From an uncultured bacterium (GTDB lineage Bacteria > Cyanobacteriota > Vampirovibrionia > Gastranaerophilales > Gastranaerophilaceae): 64,000 bases of DNA. Positions 56,165 to 64,000 of the stretch are shown here, piece by piece. The notes beneath the pieces are model-generated. The model ran no database searches and was not told where the DNA came from. It worked only from the letters and a program-made list of their open reading frames with translations. Where the stretch lies: positions 1 to 64,000 of the forward strand of contig CASFYV010000030.1 of NCBI GenBank assembly GCA_949298985.1, in the 5' to 3' direction. The stretch's first letter is position 1. The number at the start of each line of letters is the position of its first letter. The position numbers and the translations under genes were made by a program.

Positions 56165-56554
56165 TTACTTCTTAAATATTGTCTTCCAAAAATGAACTTC
56201 TGAATCCACAGCTCTTTTAGTATCATCTCTTCTCTTTTGAGCTTCTTTTTGTCTTTTTTCAGCTTCTTTTTGTCTTTTTTCAGCTTCTTTTTGACGTTTC
56301 TTTAAAGCTTTTTGTCTTTCGTGTTGTTGTTTTTTTATAGCTTTTTCTCGTTCTTTTTTCTGTTTCTCATACTGAGCTTGACGAGCTTCTCTAGCTTTTC
56401 TTTGAGCTTCTGCTTGAGAATTTAATTTCTTTTCTCTTGTTGTAATTGGAGATATCATCTTATCAACAAAATTCTGAAATCTTGATTCTGCGGCATTTAC
56501 AACAAGTGATGATGTAAAAATAAGTAACATTAATGTGGTTAAAAACTTTTTCAT
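56165..56554 (-). CDS. Secreted Lys/Arg-rich coiled-coil protein (paralogue 2)
   Basis: A 129-residue protein with a signal peptide (about 1-21) and a very charged helix rich in Lys, Arg, Gln and Glu. Residues about 85-108 hold three copies of KRQKEA. It shares the block AESR-x-x-N-[FY]-V, followed by SPIT, with the neighbour upstream, so the two are a tandem duplication. Exported, probably periplasmic and elongated, with a TolA-like character but no known family. AAGGA precedes the ATG. Confidence 0.7.
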   Translation of the reverse strand: MKKFLTTLMLLIFTSSLVVNAAESRFQNFVDKMISPITTREKKLNSQAEAQRKAREARQAQYEKQKKEREKAIKKQQHERQKALKKRQKEAEKRQKEAEKRQKEAQKRRDDTKRAVDSEVHFWKTIFKK

Positions 56555-56569
56555 TTTATATAATCCTTC

Positions 56570-56884
56570 TTATCTCTTAAGTATAGAATTCCAATAATCT
56601 TTTTCTGCCTGAACAGCATCCTTTGTAGCTTGTCTTCTTGCGGCAGCTTCTTGCTTTTGTTTTTCTAATGCAGCTTGCCTTGCTTCTTGTTGTTTTTTAT
56701 ATTCTTCTTTCTTTGCTTCATTTGCTTTTTGTTGAGCTTCTACTTTCGCATTAAAATCTTTTTCTTTTTGTGTTATTGGTGATAACTTTTTGTTCACATA
56801 ATTTTCTAATCGTGATTCTGCTGCATTTACCATAACAATAGATGATAAAGAAACAATTGTTAAAACTAATAAAAACTTTTTCAT
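56570..56884 (-). CDS. Secreted coiled-coil protein (paralogue 1)
   Basis: A 104-residue exported protein, paralogous to the gene at 56165. Signal peptide (about 1-21), the AESR and SPIT blocks, then a Lys/Gln/Ala-rich helix and a conserved C-terminal tail (YWNSILKR here, FWKTIFKK in the paralogue). GAAAGGAG precedes the ATG. First gene of the pair. An inverted repeat (56904-56920) lies in the divergent promoter region. Confidence 0.7.
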   Translation of the reverse strand: MKKFLLVLTIVSLSSIVMVNAAESRLENYVNKKLSPITQKEKDFNAKVEAQQKANEAKKEEYKKQQEARQAALEKQKQEAAARRQATKDAVQAEKDYWNSILKR

Positions 56885-56903
56885 ATAAACTCCTTTCTTA
56901 TTT

Positions 56904-56920
56904 AGTTGTAAAATACAACT
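56904..56920. promoter_or_regulatory. Inverted repeat AGTTGTA-AAA-TACAACT
   Basis: A perfect 7-3-7 inverted repeat in the divergent intergenic region between 56884 (-) and 57001 (+). It is a candidate operator; it resembles inverted RpaB half-sites but is not an HLR1 direct repeat. Confidence 0.4.
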
Positions 56921-57000
56921 TATTTGAAATTTTAGCTTACTTTTTTTGATTTTTCAAGTATAATGAAATTATATAATTCGTTATTATAAGGGTTTTAAGA

Positions 57001-57723
57001 ATGAGTGTAGAATTATTAGGTTTTAATATTGATGACTTAACTTTCGACAAAGGGATTGAAAAAGCAAAATTACTTATTGATAGTGCGAAGGTCTCTCAAG
57101 TAATCACCATAAATCCAGAAATGCTTCAAAATGCGGAAAAAGACTCTAATTTTGCAAATATAATTAATAACGCTGAAATGGTTATTCCTGATGGGATTGG
57201 AGTTGAGATTGGTCTAAAACTTTCAGGTTATAAAGTAAAACGAATTCCTGGAGTTGATTTTTCAAAAAAACTTTTAAAAGAATCTGCTATAAGTAGTATA
57301 CCTGTAGCAATTATTGGAGCAAAAGAAGAAGTAATTGTCAAAGCTATTGAAAATTTAAAAAAAGAAATTAATGGGTTAAACATTGTTTATTATCATAATG
57401 GATATTTTTCTGATGATAACAAAATTTATGCAGAATTAAAACAAAAATCACCAAAACTTATATTAGTGGCTTTAGGTTCTCCAAAACAAGAAGAATTTAT
57501 TTATAATGCAAAAAATATTATAAATCCAGCTTTAATGATTGGAATTGGTGGAAGTTTAGACGTTTGGTCGGGATACGTTAAACGAGCTCCTAAAATATTT
57601 CAAATACTTGGACTTGAATGGCTCTATAGAACAATTTCACAGCCCTCAAGATTTAAAAGAATATTCCCGACTCTACCAATGTTTTTAATTAAAGTTTTAA
57701 CGTATAAAAATAAAATATTATGA
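57001..57723 (+). CDS. WecG/TagA/CpsF-family glycosyltransferase
   Basis: A 240-residue GT26 enzyme that adds a sugar such as N-acetylmannosaminuronate or N-acetylmannosamine to a lipid-linked intermediate for surface polymers. Family blocks: ITINPEM, IPDGIGVEIG, GVDFSKKLL, ALGSPKQEEFI and IGGSLDVWSGYVKRAP. Peripheral membrane protein. AAGGG precedes the ATG. First gene of a + strand run with the transketolase half. Confidence 0.92.
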   Translation: MSVELLGFNIDDLTFDKGIEKAKLLIDSAKVSQVITINPEMLQNAEKDSNFANIINNAEMVIPDGIGVEIGLKLSGYKVKRIPGVDFSKKLLKESAISSIPVAIIGAKEEVIVKAIENLKKEINGLNIVYYHNGYFSDDNKIYAELKQKSPKLILVALGSPKQEEFIYNAKNIINPALMIGIGGSLDVWSGYVKRAPKIFQILGLEWLYRTISQPSRFKRIFPTLPMFLIKVLTYKNKIL

Positions 57724-57733
57724 GGTATTAGTT

Positions 57734-58567
57734 ATGTTAACAGATAATGAAATCCTAGAACTAAAACAAAATGCTCAAAAAGTAAGAGCCAATATAGTAA
57801 AAATGGTTCATAACTCCAAATCTGGTCACCCTGGGGGATCTTTATCTGGAGCGGACATATTAACAGTTCTTTTTACTAAATCACTAAACATCCCTATAAA
57901 ATGGGAAAATGACTCTAATTACGATAATAGAGATCGTTTTATTCTATCTAAAGGGCACGCATCACCTCTTTTATATTCAATTCTTGCGTTAAAAGGAATT
58001 ATTCCAGAAGATGAACTAATGACTTTCAGAAAATTTAAATCACGTTTACAAGGACATCCTGCTAAAAATTATTTACCTGGAATTGAAACATCTACAGGTT
58101 CTTTAGGACAAGGACTATCCATTGCTTGCGGAATAGCTCTTGGACTTAAACTAAAAAATAATCCGGCAAATGTAGTTGTATACACAGGAGATGGTGAATT
58201 ACAAGAAGGTTCTTGCTGGGAAGCTTTTATGCAAGCTGCTCATAGAAATCTAAATAATTTAATAGCTATAATTGACAGAAATCGATTACAAATAGACGGT
58301 TGTACTGAAAATGTAATGGCTTTGGACAATTTAAGTGATAAAATAAAAGCCTTCAATTGGGATGTTATCGAAATTGACGGACATGACTATAATGAAATCT
58401 ATGCTTCAGTAGAAAAAGCAAAAAAATCTCTAAAACCTTGTGCAATAATTGCAAATACAACAAAGGGTAAAGGTTGTTCTTTTATGGAAAATAAAGCTGA
58501 GTGGCATGGGAAAGCTCCAAATGACGAACAATTAAAAATTGCTCTTGATGAAATAAATGCAATTTAA
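57734..58567 (+). CDS. Transketolase, N-terminal subunit
   Basis: A 277-residue protein equivalent to the N-terminal thiamine diphosphate-binding part of transketolase. It has HNSKSGHPGGSLSGADIL, SKGHASPLLYS, the TPP/Mg motif GDGELQEGSCWEA and DRNRLQIDG. The two-subunit form is common in anaerobes and archaea. The C-terminal subunit gene normally follows but is not here: the next gene is a small Cys protein, so it must be elsewhere. GAGG precedes the ATG. Pentose phosphate interconversion in the cytoplasm. Confidence 0.93.
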   Translation: MLTDNEILELKQNAQKVRANIVKMVHNSKSGHPGGSLSGADILTVLFTKSLNIPIKWENDSNYDNRDRFILSKGHASPLLYSILALKGIIPEDELMTFRKFKSRLQGHPAKNYLPGIETSTGSLGQGLSIACGIALGLKLKNNPANVVVYTGDGELQEGSCWEAFMQAAHRNLNNLIAIIDRNRLQIDGCTENVMALDNLSDKIKAFNWDVIEIDGHDYNEIYASVEKAKKSLKPCAIIANTTKGKGCSFMENKAEWHGKAPNDEQLKIALDEINAI

Positions 58568-58577
58568 GGAGAACATT

Positions 58578-58784
58578 ATGATAAAAACTTGCCCATTCAA
58601 TGATAATAGAGAATGTAATGAAAAGTGTCCTCTATTTATATCTCCAGATGATTTAAATGAATTTGTTGTAGCAAAACTATCTTCTATTGGTGTTATTGAG
58701 CGAACAAAAGGAGAATGTTCTTTAAAAATGTTAGCCTTAAGCCAAAGTCGAGTAGTATTTGAAAATACTAATACAAGAGCTTAA
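58578..58784 (+). CDS. Small cysteine-containing protein of unknown function
   Basis: A 68-residue protein with four cysteines near the N-terminus and middle (CPFNDNRECNEKCP, then a later Cys), a possible metal or Fe-S site. AAGGAGA gives a well-spaced start at 58578. It starts 10 bp after the transketolase subunit and may be cotranscribed. It converges on the tRNA-Arg gene. Family unknown. Confidence 0.6.
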   Translation: MIKTCPFNDNRECNEKCPLFISPDDLNEFVVAKLSSIGVIERTKGECSLKMLALSQSRVVFENTNTRA

Positions 58785-58786
58785 AA

Positions 58787-58860
58787 CCTCCTTGATGGGA
58801 ATTGAACCCATGACCTTAGGCTTCGGAGACCTACGCTCTATCCATCTGAGCTACAAGGAG
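58787..58860 (-). tRNA. tRNA-Arg (CCG)
   Basis: A complete cloverleaf on the minus strand: acceptor CTCCTTG/CAAGGAG, D-stem GCTC/GAGC, anticodon loop CTCCGAA with anticodon CCG, T-stem ATGGG/CCCAT with loop TTCAATT. It reads the rare codon CGG. CCA is not encoded. It begins 10 bp after the nadC stop on the same strand and may be processed from the nadB-nadC transcript. Confidence 0.95.
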
Positions 58861-58870
58861 TTTTAAAAAC

Positions 58871-59701
58871 TTACATATCCAAACCTAAATCTAACGTAGG
58901 AGCTTTAGCAACAATCGCACTTGATGAAATTATATCTACTCCTGTTTCAGCAATACTTCTAATACTTGATAAGTTAACATTACCACTTGCTTCTACAATT
59001 GCTTTACCTGATATTAATTCTACACAATTTTTCATCTGTTCTAATGACATATTATCAAGCATTATAATATCAGCTCCACAAGCTACAGCCTCTTCAACTT
59101 GTTCAATAGTATCACATTCTACTTCAATTTTATGCGCATGAGAAATATGCTTTTTTAAAATTTCTACAGCTTTTGTTAATGACCCTGCATATTTTATATG
59201 ATTATCCTTTATCATTGCACAATCTGATAAATTAAATCTATGCAAACTACCACCACCAACTTTTACTGAATATTTTTCAAATGCTCTAAATCCAGGAGTA
59301 GTTTTTCGTGTATCAACAATTTTTGCTTTTAAATTCCCAATAGCTGACTGATATTTATTTGTTTCTGTAGCTATACCACTCATTCTTTGAATATAATTTA
59401 AAGCTGTTCTCTCTCCCATCAAAATATATCTAGCCGGACCACTTATTTCAGCAATTTTATCACCCTTTTTTATCACATCACCATCTTTAAAATAAAATTT
59501 TATTTCTATTTTAGGAGAAAGGACTTTAAAAACCACCTCGAAAACACTTTTTCCACAAAAAATACCATCTACTCGTGTATTTAAAACACAAAATAATTCA
59601 TCTTCTTCATTTGTCAAATAATCTGTTGTTATATCTCCAAATCCTATATCTTCTTGTAAAGCCATCTTTACATGTTCTTCTATAAAAAAATTATTTAACA
59701 T
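58871..59701 (-). CDS. nadC: Nicotinate-nucleotide pyrophosphorylase (quinolinate PRTase)
   Basis: Converts quinolinate and PRPP to nicotinate mononucleotide and CO2 in de novo NAD synthesis. Recognised by QEDIGFGDITTD near the N-terminus, RTTLNYIQRMSGIAT, VDTRKTTPGFR, KDNHI and the IEVECDT segment. Full length at 276 residues. Overlaps nadB by 11 bp. NadA is not in the window. Confidence 0.96.
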   Translation of the reverse strand: MLNNFFIEEHVKMALQEDIGFGDITTDYLTNEEDELFCVLNTRVDGIFCGKSVFEVVFKVLSPKIEIKFYFKDGDVIKKGDKIAEISGPARYILMGERTALNYIQRMSGIATETNKYQSAIGNLKAKIVDTRKTTPGFRAFEKYSVKVGGGSLHRFNLSDCAMIKDNHIKYAGSLTKAVEILKKHISHAHKIEVECDTIEQVEEAVACGADIIMLDNMSLEQMKNCVELISGKAIVEASGNVNLSSIRSIAETGVDIISSSAIVAKAPTLDLGLDM

Positions 59702-61313
59702 TTACTAACATCCTTTCACTTCTATTTAATAACTCGGTATGTAAAACCTTATCATTTGTTTGTTTATAATCTATACGAGTATGAGCCCCTCTTGATTCCT
59801 TACGATTCAAAGCTCCCTCAATAATTAACAAAGCTATGGTTAACATATTTCTATATTCGTATTCTTCTATATTAAAACATTTTCTATCTCTTTTAAAATT
59901 ATTAATTAATTTTAAAACTTCATTCTTAGCTATATTTAAAGAATCCTCTGAACGAATTATACCTACATTATTCCACATTATATTTTTTAAATTTTGCTTT
60001 AATAACGTAATATTATACTCTTCATCACTCAACGGTTCAGAATATTTTTCAATTATTAACTTTATTGACTCATCAATTTTTTTTGGTACTGTCAAATTTG
60101 CAAAAGATAAATAATCAGCTAAAAGATATGCACAAACAACACATTCTAATAAAGAATTACTTGCTAATCTGTTTGCACCATGTAATCCTGTAGAAGCAAC
60201 CTCTCCAATTGCATACAAACCTCTAATCGAAGTTTTACCTTCAATAGTAGCTTTTATCCCACCCATTGTGTAATGAGCCGCAGGAGCAACAGGAATCGGT
60301 TTCTTCGAGATATCTAAACCTTTTTCCCTACATCTTTTAGATATTGTGGGGAATCTATTCCATAATTTTGCATGATCTATTATTGAAGCATTGAGATACA
60401 CATTACTTGAATTTTCATTCTTCATTTCAGAAAATATAGCTCTTGCTACAATATCTCTAGGTGCTAATTCACGCTTATCATGATAATTTGACATAAATTC
60501 AACACCCTTACTATTTAATAATTTTGCCCCTTCACCTCTTACAGCTTCTGAAATTAAAAATCTATTTTTATCATTTTCTGACAATGCTAGTGCTGTTGGA
60601 TGAAACTGTATAAATTCCATATCTTGAACAATTGCACCTGCATTATATGCTAAAGCAACACCATCTCCTGTTGCACAATCTGGATTGGTTGTATATTTAT
60701 AAACTTGTCCAACTCCACCGGTTGCCAAAATAAGAGCGGATGTGTAAACAATTTCATGTTCTCCTGTAAGTTCATTATAAATAATTACACCTTTACACAC
60801 ATTATCTGAATCTATTAAAAGTTCTGTCGCTATAGAATTTTCTTGTATTGTTATATTATCATTTTCAATAACCAATTTTTTTAGAGCATTCGTAATTCCT
60901 GCTCCTGTAGCATCTCCACCAGAATGTAAAATTCGTCTTACTGAATGTGCTGCTTCTAAAGTAAAATTTATACCCCCTTGTTCATTCCTATCAAACTCAA
61001 CTCCTATGTCAATCAGATCATTAATAACCTCATCAGACGCCTCAGAGATACCTTTAACAACATCCTCATCACATAACCCTGCACCCGCTTGTAATGTATC
61101 TTTAATATGTAATTGTACACTATCCTCTTTATTTTGATGAACTACTCCAACAATACCACCTTGTGCGTACATTGAATTACTTTCACCTAATTGAGCCTTA
61201 GTTATGATTAATAAACCCTCTGGCAATGCCATCTGCTTCAATATCTTTATAGCAGAATAAAGTCCTGCAACTCCACTACCTATTATTACAACAGAATATT
61301 CAGAATATTTCAT
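59691..61313 (-). CDS. nadB: L-aspartate oxidase
   Basis: FAD enzyme making iminoaspartate from aspartate, the first step of de novo NAD synthesis. It has GSGVAGLYSAI at the N-terminus, SMYAQGG, HSGGDATG, the substrate block around AAHYTMGG, and HGANRLASNSLLE. Length 540 is normal. GAGGA precedes the ATG. It works under anaerobic conditions with fumarate as acceptor in other bacteria. Confidence 0.96.
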   Translation of the reverse strand: MKYSEYSVVIIGSGVAGLYSAIKILKQMALPEGLLIITKAQLGESNSMYAQGGIVGVVHQNKEDSVQLHIKDTLQAGAGLCDEDVVKGISEASDEVINDLIDIGVEFDRNEQGGINFTLEAAHSVRRILHSGGDATGAGITNALKKLVIENDNITIQENSIATELLIDSDNVCKGVIIYNELTGEHEIVYTSALILATGGVGQVYKYTTNPDCATGDGVALAYNAGAIVQDMEFIQFHPTALALSENDKNRFLISEAVRGEGAKLLNSKGVEFMSNYHDKRELAPRDIVARAIFSEMKNENSSNVYLNASIIDHAKLWNRFPTISKRCREKGLDISKKPIPVAPAAHYTMGGIKATIEGKTSIRGLYAIGEVASTGLHGANRLASNSLLECVVCAYLLADYLSFANLTVPKKIDESIKLIIEKYSEPLSDEEYNITLLKQNLKNIMWNNVGIIRSEDSLNIAKNEVLKLINNFKRDRKCFNIEEYEYRNMLTIALLIIEGALNRKESRGAHTRIDYKQTNDKVLHTELLNRSERMLVNVK

Positions 61314-61348
61314 AAGATATTTCCTCTTTCCAAGTCATACTTATATAT

Positions 61349-61374
61349 TAAAACAAACATAAAAGTTTGTTTTA
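61349..61374. terminator. Hairpin after the TPR gene
   Basis: TAAAACAAAC/GTTTGTTTTA with a 6-base loop and T-rich flanks on the + side. It follows the minus-strand gene ending at 61402. Confidence 0.65.
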
Positions 61375-61401
61375 TTTTTATACTCTTTTACACTCAGAAC
61401 T

Positions 61402-62178
61402 CTATCTTATAGTTAAGGTTAATATTTTTGGAGAGATTACCTCATCAATTATCGAATCGTCTAAATTTATTATAGGAGAATACTCTTTAGCTTTAGCGAT
61501 GTCAGCCTCATAGCCCATTATATCACCCAATTTTTTCTTAATTTTTGCTCTATCAACATAAAATTTTGCATTTGAAGGTCTTCTATCAATCGCTAAGTCC
61601 CAAACTTTTACTGCATAATCTGGTCTGCCATATGAATCATACAAATCAGCCAAACAAGCATATCCTGCATAAGCAGTATTATCTTTATCTAAAATTTGGT
61701 TACAATACGACATTGCCTCTCTATAATTTCCATTAAGTTTAAAAAGCATTGCAACCGTCAAACAATCATTTATTGAAATAGATTCAGAATTTATATAATC
61801 ATTTAATGCTCCGCTATAATCTTTTGCCAACAAACGTATCTGTGCTCTTTCTTTATATAGACTTCTCAACTCTCTATCTGATGCAAAAGATGGCAATGTT
61901 TTGATTGCTAAATTCATTTCTTCAATAGCTTTACTCTTATCTTTATACATTTTGGCTAAATATATAGCATTGTTTCTATGAAAAATATATTCTTTTGTAT
62001 CAGATTGATTTATGTATTTTTCTATAAAATATTTCGTATTATTTCCCCATAAACATAACTGAAAAAACTTATTTCCTGGAGTCGTACACAACCATACAAC
62101 TATAGAAAAAACTATCACTACAGACGAATAGAATTTTATATCTTCTACTTTACTTCTTTTATTTATTCTTGTTATCAT
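61402..62178 (-). CDS. Membrane-anchored TPR protein
   Basis: A 258-residue protein with an N-terminal transmembrane helix (about residues 16-33) and four to five tetratricopeptide repeats (about 60-225), such as AYAGYACLADLYDSYGRPDYAV. GGAGAGAG precedes the ATG. Its partner is unknown. It is followed by a hairpin terminator, separating it from nadB. Confidence 0.8.
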   Translation of the reverse strand: MITRINKRSKVEDIKFYSSVVIVFSIVVWLCTTPGNKFFQLCLWGNNTKYFIEKYINQSDTKEYIFHRNNAIYLAKMYKDKSKAIEEMNLAIKTLPSFASDRELRSLYKERAQIRLLAKDYSGALNDYINSESISINDCLTVAMLFKLNGNYREAMSYCNQILDKDNTAYAGYACLADLYDSYGRPDYAVKVWDLAIDRRPSNAKFYVDRAKIKKKLGDIMGYEADIAKAKEYSPIINLDDSIIDEVISPKILTLTIR

Positions 62179-62235
62179 TTTCTCTCTCCAATTTCATTTT
62201 ACTAAAAATTAAAAAATAAATAAAGTATTTTTATA

Positions 62236-63015
62236 TTAACTTAACATTTCATTTAATCTAATAAACTCTTTAATATTAAATTTAATTACATTTTCAATAA
62301 AATTTTTTGAAGTGTAAGGTGCAATCTTTATAGCTTTTTGTCTTTGTAAAAAAAATAATTCACAAAATCTCGCAAATAATTCTGATTTATTATTATAATA
62401 TTTATTTAATTTAGAAATTTTTGAATTTATTCTTTTTAGTTTATTTTGATTCAATTTTAGCTTTATATACATAATATCATCCTCAGATAAAAACTTAAAA
62501 TCTTGAGAAATATTTTCTAAATTGTACATTTTATCATTATATGAAAATTTTTCATATTTTGTAAAATATATAATAGGTTCTGGATATAGTCTTTTAGTTC
62601 GCAAATTAAAATTTTGATTATTAACTTTCAATTGATTTAATAAAAAAGCAATCTCTTTTTTATAACATTCCTTACTTTTAAATAAAAAACTTGCAAAATC
62701 TCTCGAAATATAACTAACAGTTATATCTAACAATTCTTGTTCTAAATTTTCATTAAAATCTGGAAATATAAAATCTAATGAAGTTAAATCCTTAACATAT
62801 TTATAATGTACATAATGCACAAATTCATGAATCAATGTTGTTAATATTTCATTATCAGTAAGACCTTTAGAAATATCAATTCTATAATTTGAATTTCTAT
62901 TTATTCTAAAAAAACCTTTATTTCCCTGGGCTTTATTTTTTGAAATATTAACTAAGACCCCTTCAGATTTTAAATAATCAATAATTTTATTTATTCTGTC
63001 TCTTTCACTAACCAT
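62236..63015 (-). CDS. HExxH putative metallopeptidase-like protein
   Basis: A 259-residue soluble protein with a zincin-type motif HEFVH (His63-His67) in a hydrophobic helix, recalling ImmA/IrrE-like or minimal gluzincins. The C-terminal part is very rich in Lys, Asn and Tyr and helical. No signal peptide. Its start lies inside the end of cutA (25-bp overlap). Function and family unknown. Confidence 0.55.
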   Translation of the reverse strand: MVSERDRINKIIDYLKSEGVLVNISKNKAQGNKGFFRINRNSNYRIDISKGLTDNEILTTLIHEFVHYVHYKYVKDLTSLDFIFPDFNENLEQELLDITVSYISRDFASFLFKSKECYKKEIAFLLNQLKVNNQNFNLRTKRLYPEPIIYFTKYEKFSYNDKMYNLENISQDFKFLSEDDIMYIKLKLNQNKLKRINSKISKLNKYYNNKSELFARFCELFFLQRQKAIKIAPYTSKNFIENVIKFNIKEFIRLNEMLS

Positions 63016-63305
63016 TTTAAATATTCTTCACTACAGTCAACAATAGGTAATGCAATTATTTCTGGTACATTGTAAGAATGAATATCCTCTATTATAAGCT
63101 TAATTTTTGCATAATTTGAACGTCTAGTTTTGATCATCAACAAAATCTCTTTTTCTTCGCAAATTTCTCCATCCCAAGAAAAAACAGATTTGACATTTTC
63201 TATCATACTTACACAAGCTGCCAATTTATGTTTCATCAAAAGTTTTGCGATTTCCTTGGCTAATTTTTTATCTGGAACTGTACAATAAATTACAATTATA
63301 TCCAT
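62991..63305 (-). CDS. cutA: CutA divalent-cation tolerance protein
   Basis: A 104-residue trimeric ferredoxin-like protein with the conserved LAACVSMI, the YxW-like FSWDGEICEEKE and YNVPEIIALPI. Linked to copper tolerance in E. coli, although the true role is debated. GGGAG precedes the ATG. Full length. The overlapping gene downstream is an HExxH protein. Confidence 0.94.
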   Translation of the reverse strand: MDIIVIYCTVPDKKLAKEIAKLLMKHKLAACVSMIENVKSVFSWDGEICEEKEILLMIKTRRSNYAKIKLIIEDIHSYNVPEIIALPIVDCSEEYLKWLVKETE

Positions 63306-63325
63306 CTTAACTCCCTTCTTTTACT

Positions 63326-64000
63326 TTATTTAAAAACTTTACCAGGATTCAATATATTATTTGGATCAAATATTTTTTTTATTTGTTTCATCAATTTAAT
63401 TGAATTTATATCTAAAGTTGCATCTAAATAAGAAATCTTCTCTTTACCGACACCATGCTCCGCTGATATTGTCCCTCCTAAATTTATCGCTAAATCATAC
63501 ATTCTAGATTTAGCATCTAAATATTGTTTAAATTGATTGTCATCATCTAAATCTAAAGCAATTTGAGGATGAATATTACCATCTCCAATATGTCCAACTA
63601 TACATACTTGTAAATTGTTTTCATTACAAATATTTTTGCATCCTAAAACCAATTTTACAAGATTTTCTCTTGGAACAATAATATCATCAGAAACTACGTC
63701 AGGAGCTAATCTAGTAGTAGCTGCAAAACTTGCTCTTCTTGAACCCCAAATTTTTTCTATTTCATTTTCTTCTTTTGCTACTTGAATATCTTTTGCATTA
63801 TTATTTTGTAAAATATTCAAAACTGTTTCAATTTGATATTCCATTGACGAAATAAAACCATCTAACTCTATTATTAACAAAGCTTCTTTAGTTACATCTA
63901 AACCAACACAGCTAAACTCTTCAACAGTTCTTATTGAATTATTATCCATAAAATCTATTGTTGATGGTAAAATTTTGGATTTTAATATTGATGTAGATGC
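63326..64000 (-). CDS. GlcD-type FAD-linked oxidase, C-terminal part (partial)
   Basis: The frame stays open to the window edge, so the N-terminal FAD-binding (PCMH) part lies outside; an internal ATG at 63949 is not the start. Visible is the FAD-oxidase C domain: VPRENLVKLV, HIGDGNIHPQI, and GGTISAEHGVGKEK, with the C-terminal FDPNNILNPGK. Family members oxidise lactate or glycolate with FAD, often with a CCG-domain partner; that partner is not seen. Confidence 0.9.
   Translation of the reverse strand, partial: ASTSILKSKILPSTIDFMDNNSIRTVEEFSCVGLDVTKEALLIIELDGFISSMEYQIETVLNILQNNNAKDIQVAKEENEIEKIWGSRRASFAATTRLAPDVVSDDIIVPRENLVKLVLGCKNICNENNLQVCIVGHIGDGNIHPQIALDLDDDNQFKQYLDAKSRMYDLAINLGGTISAEHGVGKEKISYLDATLDINSIKLMKQIKKIFDPNNILNPGKVFK

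Overview
The window is strongly AT-rich DNA from a diderm, probably anaerobic or fermentative, bacterium of the non-photosynthetic cyanobacterial sister lineage (Melainabacteria/Vampirovibrionia, most likely a gut Gastranaerophilales). The main evidence is the RNA polymerase operon. The beta-prime subunit is split into rpoC1 (48979-50688) and rpoC2 (45089-48946), and rpoC2 carries a very large insertion after the trigger-loop motif, as in cyanobacteria. Supporting evidence is a DUF3326 protein (8959-9912) and a DUF512 radical-SAM protein (12931-14199), both of types typical of cyanobacteria. An HldE-type heptose kinase, an AsmA-like protein and a SPOR protein point to an outer membrane with lipopolysaccharide. 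Photosynthesis genes, phage, insertion sequences and CRISPR arrays are absent.

Layout. 1-448: a 5S rRNA-like sequence between two copies of the same terminator. 449-5648 (-): heptose kinase, DUF4330, O-antigen-ligase-like protein, DNA ligase and a small membrane protein. 5.7-10.7 kb: two lineage-specific proteins, a CorC/HlyC transporter, DUF3326 and a type IV pilin-like protein. 10.7-20.9 kb: trigger factor, a NarL-type regulator, radical SAM, PadR, a GGDEF/degenerate HD-GYP protein, dxr, a bioF-like gene, a Ctp protease and a secreted metalloprotease-like protein. 20.9-32.2 kb: an MnmC-like methyltransferase next to an FAD oxidoreductase, a uridine-kinase-like protein, TPR and PilZ-like proteins, AsmA, an MsmX-type ATPase and a pseudo-histidine kinase. 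32.3-37.4 kb (+): a DnaJ-like protein, gcvT-gcvH-gcvPA and a nucleoside transporter. 37.4-42.5 kb (-): a winged-helix plus DUF262-like pair, then a HEAT-queC-DUF366-SPOR operon. 42.6-43.4 kb: two small lineage-specific genes with twin promoters. 43.4-54.0 kb (-): rpoB-rpoC1-rpoC2, then a CooC-like ATPase and folD. 54.3-64.0 kb: matrixin-like protease, purB, two secreted coiled-coil paralogues, WecG-type glycosyltransferase, transketolase N-half, tRNA-Arg(CCG), nadC, nadB, TPR, an HExxH protein, cutA and a GlcD-type oxidase cut by the window edge.

The most interesting signal is non-coding. Four intergenic sites (7480-7497, 42543-42560, 42892-42909, 54184-54201) fit the cyanobacterial HLR1 element, the two-part direct repeat bound by the response regulator RpaB. 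Two match the published consensus fully and two have one deviation. Three lie at nearly the same distance (about 50-53 bp) upstream of a plausible -10 box, and the fourth is upstream of rpoB. This suggests that an RpaB-type regulon, known from light and redox control in cyanobacteria and plastids, has been kept and redirected in a lineage that does not photosynthesise. A second signal is a group of genes whose -10 box abuts the start codon, suggesting leaderless mRNAs (8959, 20977, 26704, 56106). A third is a CooC-like ATPase with a CxC metal motif, coupled to folD behind an in-line terminator.
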